DNA of 9,806 bases from a bacterium. Lineage in GTDB: Bacteria; Bacillota_I; Bacilli_A; RF39; UBA660. This document shows, piece by piece, positions 7,955 to 9,806 of the stretch (positions within the stretch are counted from its first letter, which is position 1; each line of letters begins with the position of its first letter). The DNA is taken from contig JAQXHT010000096.1 of NCBI GenBank assembly GCA_029007415.1, positions 1 through 9,806 of the forward strand, in the 5' to 3' direction. The notes beneath the pieces are model-generated. The model ran no database searches, was not told where the DNA came from, and saw nothing but the letters and a program-made list of their open reading frames with translations. A program made the position numbers and the translations under genes.

Positions 7955-8130
7955 GACTAAACCAAAAAGGGTTTGCTGTTTCAACAATTTTATATGGACT
8001 TGTTTTAGTAGTAAGTATTTTACTTTTTCTTTTACTAAGTATTGATAGTTTTGAAAGGAAGAGTACTACTGAGTATGTAAAAACAATATCTAAAGAATTA
8101 AATAAATGTGTTAACAATAAATCTTGTTAG
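7951..8130 (+). CDS. Small prepilin-like membrane peptide (59 aa)
   Basis: This short gene starts at ATG 7951, overlapping the upstream stop by four bases, with GGAGG (7939-7943) seven bases before it. The leader MRLNQKG is followed by FAVSTILYGLVLVVSILLFLLLS, the layout of a type IV prepilin: a short basic leader, Gly-Phe cleavage point (G7|F8), then a hydrophobic helix. The remaining 29 residues are polar, ending KCVNNKSC with two cysteines (C52, C59). The Glu normally at mature position 5 is missing (Thr here), so it may be a minor pilin-like protein, or simply a small membrane protein whose N-terminus resembles one. No prepilin peptidase or assembly ATPase is in the window. Its last codons lie inside the terminator hairpin. 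Overlap, ribosome site and membrane pattern make it a real gene with fair certainty; the function is inferred. Confidence 0.8.
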   Translation: MRLNQKGFAVSTILYGLVLVVSILLFLLLSIDSFERKSTTEYVKTISKELNKCVNNKSC

Positions 8131-8140
8131 CACATTTTTT
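8104..8140 (+). terminator. Terminator whose stem encodes the end of the prepilin-like peptide
   Basis: A 14-base-pair stem with one T-G pair (AAATGTGTTAACAA 8104-8117 with TTGTTAGCACATTT 8124-8137), a six-base loop and T8138-8140. The stop codon TAG (8128-8130) lies within the 3' arm, so the last codons of the 59-residue gene (about from N51) double as the terminator stem. Confidence 0.8.
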
Positions 8141-8152
8141 AATGTGTTTTTT
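8131..8152 (+). terminator. Second overlapping hairpin with T run
   Basis: CACATT (8131-8136) pairs with AATGTG (8141-8146) across a TTTT loop and is followed by TTTTTT (8147-8152). It shares CACATT with the larger upstream hairpin, so the two cannot form at once. It may act as a back-up terminator. Confidence 0.5.
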
Positions 8153-8153
8153 A

Positions 8154-8230
8154 CAAAAATGTGATAAAAACATTAAAAATCTATGCAAAACTGTGAGTAA
8201 AAACGACATATTTTTTGCAAAAATGTGATA
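8154..8230 (+). repeat. Three copies of CAAAAaTGTGA at an exact 32-base period
   Basis: CAAAAATGTGATA occurs identically at 8154-8166 and 8218-8230. A diverged copy, CAAAACTGTGAGTA, starts at 8186, exactly midway. The 32-base steps equal about three helical turns, placing all copies on the same face of the DNA. The third copy overlaps the promoter of the ATPase gene, so the array could be an operator for a repressor or activator, possibly the ATPase-linked regulator or a host factor. No regulator gene is adjacent. Confidence 0.6.
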
Positions 8231-8234
8231 TAAT
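8226..8234 (+). promoter_or_regulatory. Extended -10 promoter of the ATPase gene
   Basis: TGATATAAT is a perfect extended -10 (TGnTATAAT). No good -35 lies at the usual distance, which extended -10 promoters can tolerate. Transcription would begin near 8241, directly at the Shine-Dalgarno GAGGTGAT (8241-8248), giving an unusually short leader of about 13 bases before ATG 8254. The TGTGATA of the third 32-base repeat lies inside this element. Confidence 0.6.
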
Positions 8235-8253
8235 ATGTAAGAGGTGATAAAAT

Positions 8254-9558
8254 ATGCAAAGATTTATAATGGAAGAATTAATTAAATGGAAAAACAGTAA
8301 GGATAGAAAACCACTAATTTTAAAAGGAGCAAGACAAGTTGGAAAAACCTACATATTGAAAGACTTTGGTTCTAAATATTATGATAATGTGGCATATTTC
8401 AATTTTGATCATGATGATGGATTAGCCTCACTATTTTTAAATACAAAGGATCCTAAGAGAATTATTGAACAGTTATCACTTGTGAATGGCAGAAAGATAA
8501 ATCCGGTATCTACATTGATTATATTTGATGAAATTCAAGAATGTCCAAATGCTTTGAATTCCTTAAAGTATTTTTGTGAAGAAGCAAGAGAATATCATGT
8601 TGTTTGTGCTGGTTCGTTATTAGGCATAAGGCTATCTAAAACGTCTTTTCCAGTTGGAAAAGTTGATTTTTTAAATTTATATCCAATGACTTTTAGTGAG
8701 TTTTTGATAGCAGATGATTCAGAAAATTTAGTTGAAGTTATGAGAAAGACAAGTGAAATAGTTAATATTCCTAAAATATTTGAAGATGAATTAATAGAAA
8801 AATTAAAAACTTATTATATAGTTGGTGGAATGCCAGAAGTTGTATATAGTTGGGTGAATGATAAAGATATCGAAAAGGTCAATAAAATTCAACATAATAT
8901 TTTAAGTGCTTATGAAAATGATTTTTCAAAACATACAGATGCAAGTGAAGCTAATAAAATATCCTTAATCTGGAATGGTATTCCGTCACAACTTTCAAGA
9001 GAAAATAAGAAATTTGTATACCAAGTTGTAAAAGAAGGGGCTCGTGCTAGAGAATATGAAGGAGCATTAAATTGGTTAAATGATGCTAATTTGATCACTA
9101 AATGTTATCTAGTAAATAAATGTGCTTTTCCGTTAAAAGCTTATTATGATTTATCTGCTTACAAAATTTATATGAATGATGTAGGACTTTTAAGAAGAAT
9201 GTCAAATTTAGACAGTAGTATTATTTTAAAAGAAAATAAACTTTTAGAAGAGTTTAAGGGAGCATTTACTGAAAATTATGTAGCAAATGTACTTAATTAT
9301 TTATTTGATGAAGCACCTAATTATTATACTTTCGATAGAAATGAAATTGACTTTGTAATTCAAAAAAATAATAAAATAATTCCTATTGAAGTAAAGTCAG
9401 ACAAAAATACCAATCATAATAGTCTAACTAAATATAATACTAAAAACGATAATGAAATATCATTAAGATTTTCATTAAATAATTTAAGTAAAGACGGTAA
9501 GATAATTAATATCCCCCTTTATTTTATAGAGTATATCAACAACTTAAATTTAAAATAA
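8254..9558 (+). CDS. COG1373-type ATPase with DUF4143 C-terminal domain
   Basis: This 434-residue protein starts at ATG 8254, with GAGGTGAT (8241-8248) upstream. The N-terminal AAA-like domain (about 1-190) has Walker A at G25-T32 (GARQVGKT) and Walker B at 88-93 (LIIFDE), followed by the conserved CAGSLLG (118-124) sensor-like segment. The YYIVGGMPEVV motif (187-197) marks the linker to the DUF4143 part (about 210-385). Near the C-terminus, NEIDFVI (363-369) and IPIEVKSDK (376-384) give D366, E379 and K381, the residue spacing of a PD-(D/E)xK nuclease-like fold. The length is typical. Proteins of this family are abundant, often scattered and strain-variable; their role is not established, with suggestions including DNA-related or defence functions. 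Here it stands alone with its own promoter and a repeat array. All key residues are present, so it appears functional. Confidence 0.93.
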   Translation: MQRFIMEELIKWKNSKDRKPLILKGARQVGKTYILKDFGSKYYDNVAYFNFDHDDGLASLFLNTKDPKRIIEQLSLVNGRKINPVSTLIIFDEIQECPNALNSLKYFCEEAREYHVVCAGSLLGIRLSKTSFPVGKVDFLNLYPMTFSEFLIADDSENLVEVMRKTSEIVNIPKIFEDELIEKLKTYYIVGGMPEVVYSWVNDKDIEKVNKIQHNILSAYENDFSKHTDASEANKISLIWNGIPSQLSRENKKFVYQVVKEGARAREYEGALNWLNDANLITKCYLVNKCAFPLKAYYDLSAYKIYMNDVGLLRRMSNLDSSIILKENKLLEEFKGAFTENYVANVLNYLFDEAPNYYTFDRNEIDFVIQKNNKIIPIEVKSDKNTNHNSLTKYNTKNDNEISLRFSLNNLSKDGKIINIPLYFIEYINNLNLK

Positions 9559-9652
9559 CATGAGTCTAGTAAAAACTTCCAATTTTTCCTTGTTGTTAAA
9601 TGTCAAATATTATGATATTATTAAGATGTCAAGAATATTGATATTCGATAAT
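9559..9652. other. AT-rich spacer with imperfect direct repeat and palindromes
   Basis: No gene is supported here. Two similar segments begin with ATGTCAA at 9600 and 9626 (26 bases apart), each followed by an AATATT/GATATT palindrome-like stretch; the second contains GAATAT-TG-ATATTC (9633-9646). A GATAAT (9647-9652) could act as a -10 for the RNA candidate downstream, but no fitting -35 is visible. The palindrome could be a regulator binding site. Confidence 0.3.
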
Positions 9653-9740
9653 AGGAAGGTAGGAGACAGTTGTGGTAGTAGTTAAAAACTGTCAAAAACT
9701 AAATACTAATGTAAGAAGTAGTGCACCTACTTTCTTTTTT
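9653..9740 (+). ncRNA. Candidate small structured RNA (three-way junction)
   Basis: By hand folding, AGGAAGGTAGG (9653-9663) pairs with CCTACTTTCTT (9726-9736) in an 11-bp stem including two G-U pairs, directly before a T run. Inside it, GACAGTT (9665-9671) pairs with AACTGTC (9687-9693), and TACTA (9704-9708) pairs with TAGTG (9719-9723), closing a three-way junction. The segment is richer in G than its surroundings. A local hairpin (9716-9721 with 9727-9732) competes for the same 3' arm, as in attenuators. I recognise no known RNA family. A 24-codon frame from GTG 9672 with a good Shine-Dalgarno (AGGAG 9661-9665) also runs through it, so a leader peptide is an alternative. Confidence 0.3.
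9713..9740 (+). terminator. Terminator after the ATPase gene / RNA candidate
   Basis: AAGTAG (9716-9721) pairs with CTACTT (9727-9732) around TGCAC; AAG (9713-9715) can extend it past a one-base bulge to CTT (9734-9736). A T run ends at 9740. The stem is short, but the long-range 11-bp pairing to 9653-9663 would also end at the same T run. Confidence 0.55.
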
Positions 9741-9744
9741 CAAT

Positions 9745-9783
9745 GATAGATTAATATCTAAAAGGTATAAATCTATCTTTTTT
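9745..9783 (+). terminator. Strong Rho-independent terminator
   Basis: GATAGATTAATATC (9745-9758) pairs with GGTATAAATCTATC (9764-9777), 13 pairs with one A-A mismatch and one T-G pair. The loop is TAAAA, followed by TTTTTT (9778-9783). It is the second of two terminators in 70 bases. Confidence 0.75.
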
Positions 9784-9806
9784 GTTAAATACTAAAATAG
9801 AAAGTA

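Noticed and set aside
8154..8230. CRISPR array
   Set aside because: Three 11-13 base copies separated by about 20 AT-rich bases are too short for CRISPR repeats. The middle copy is diverged and no cas gene is present.
9560..9685. 41-codon frame from ATG 9560 just after the ATPase stop
   Set aside because: There is no Shine-Dalgarno (the ATG follows the ATPase stop codon by one base), there is no recognisable pattern, and it crosses the palindromes and the candidate RNA stem.

Overview
The window is very AT-rich (well under 40% GC by eye). It uses the standard bacterial code: TGA ends the response regulator and no gene reads through it, and Trp is TGG. Most start codons are preceded by clear Shine-Dalgarno sequences, with some GTG and TTG starts, and terminators are short hairpins followed by T runs. 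The gene content is a collagen-like surface protein, an OmpR/histidine kinase pair, an MMPL transporter, small membrane-anchored surface proteins and a COG1373-type ATPase. This suggests a low-GC Firmicutes/Bacilli-like bacterium, possibly an uncultured gut lineage. That placement is inferred from composition and gene style; no taxonomic marker is present.

Layout: positions 1-358 (minus strand) hold the 5' part of a collagen-like gene that runs off the left edge. A divergent intergenic region (359-506) leads into a three-gene operon on the plus strand: response regulator (GTG start, 507-1187), histidine kinase (TTG start, overlapping by 11 bases, 1177-2223) and an unrecognised cytoplasmic Cys-containing protein (2244-2951). 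A terminator at 2966-3000 closes it. Next is a very large MMPL/RND-type transporter (3128-7285). Its second extracytoplasmic loop holds about 750 residues that I parse as nine degenerate tandem modules of 78-91 residues. A terminator follows at 7288-7311.

The next transcription unit (promoter near 7344-7373) encodes a 185-residue single-pass membrane protein with a beta-rich extracellular part. It overlaps by ATGA with a 59-codon gene whose N-terminus looks like a type IV prepilin (KG|F followed by a hydrophobic helix). The 3' end of that small gene is itself the stem of the operon terminator. Downstream, a 13-base motif occurs three times at an exact 32-base period, and the last copy forms an extended -10 promoter for a DUF4143/COG1373 ATPase (8254-9558). 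The final 250 bases contain no convincing gene. They contain two back-to-back terminators and a sequence that can fold as a three-way junction closed by an 11-bp stem just before a T run, which may be a small structured RNA.

How the genes may work together (inference): the two-component system has a kinase with a very short extracytoplasmic loop, typical of intramembrane or membrane-stress sensing. It may regulate neighbouring envelope genes such as the transporter, but no shared operator was identified. The window reads as a cell-surface/envelope region (collagen-like fibre, transporter with a giant outer domain, anchored beta protein plus prepilin-like peptide) with an unrelated ATPase at its right end.
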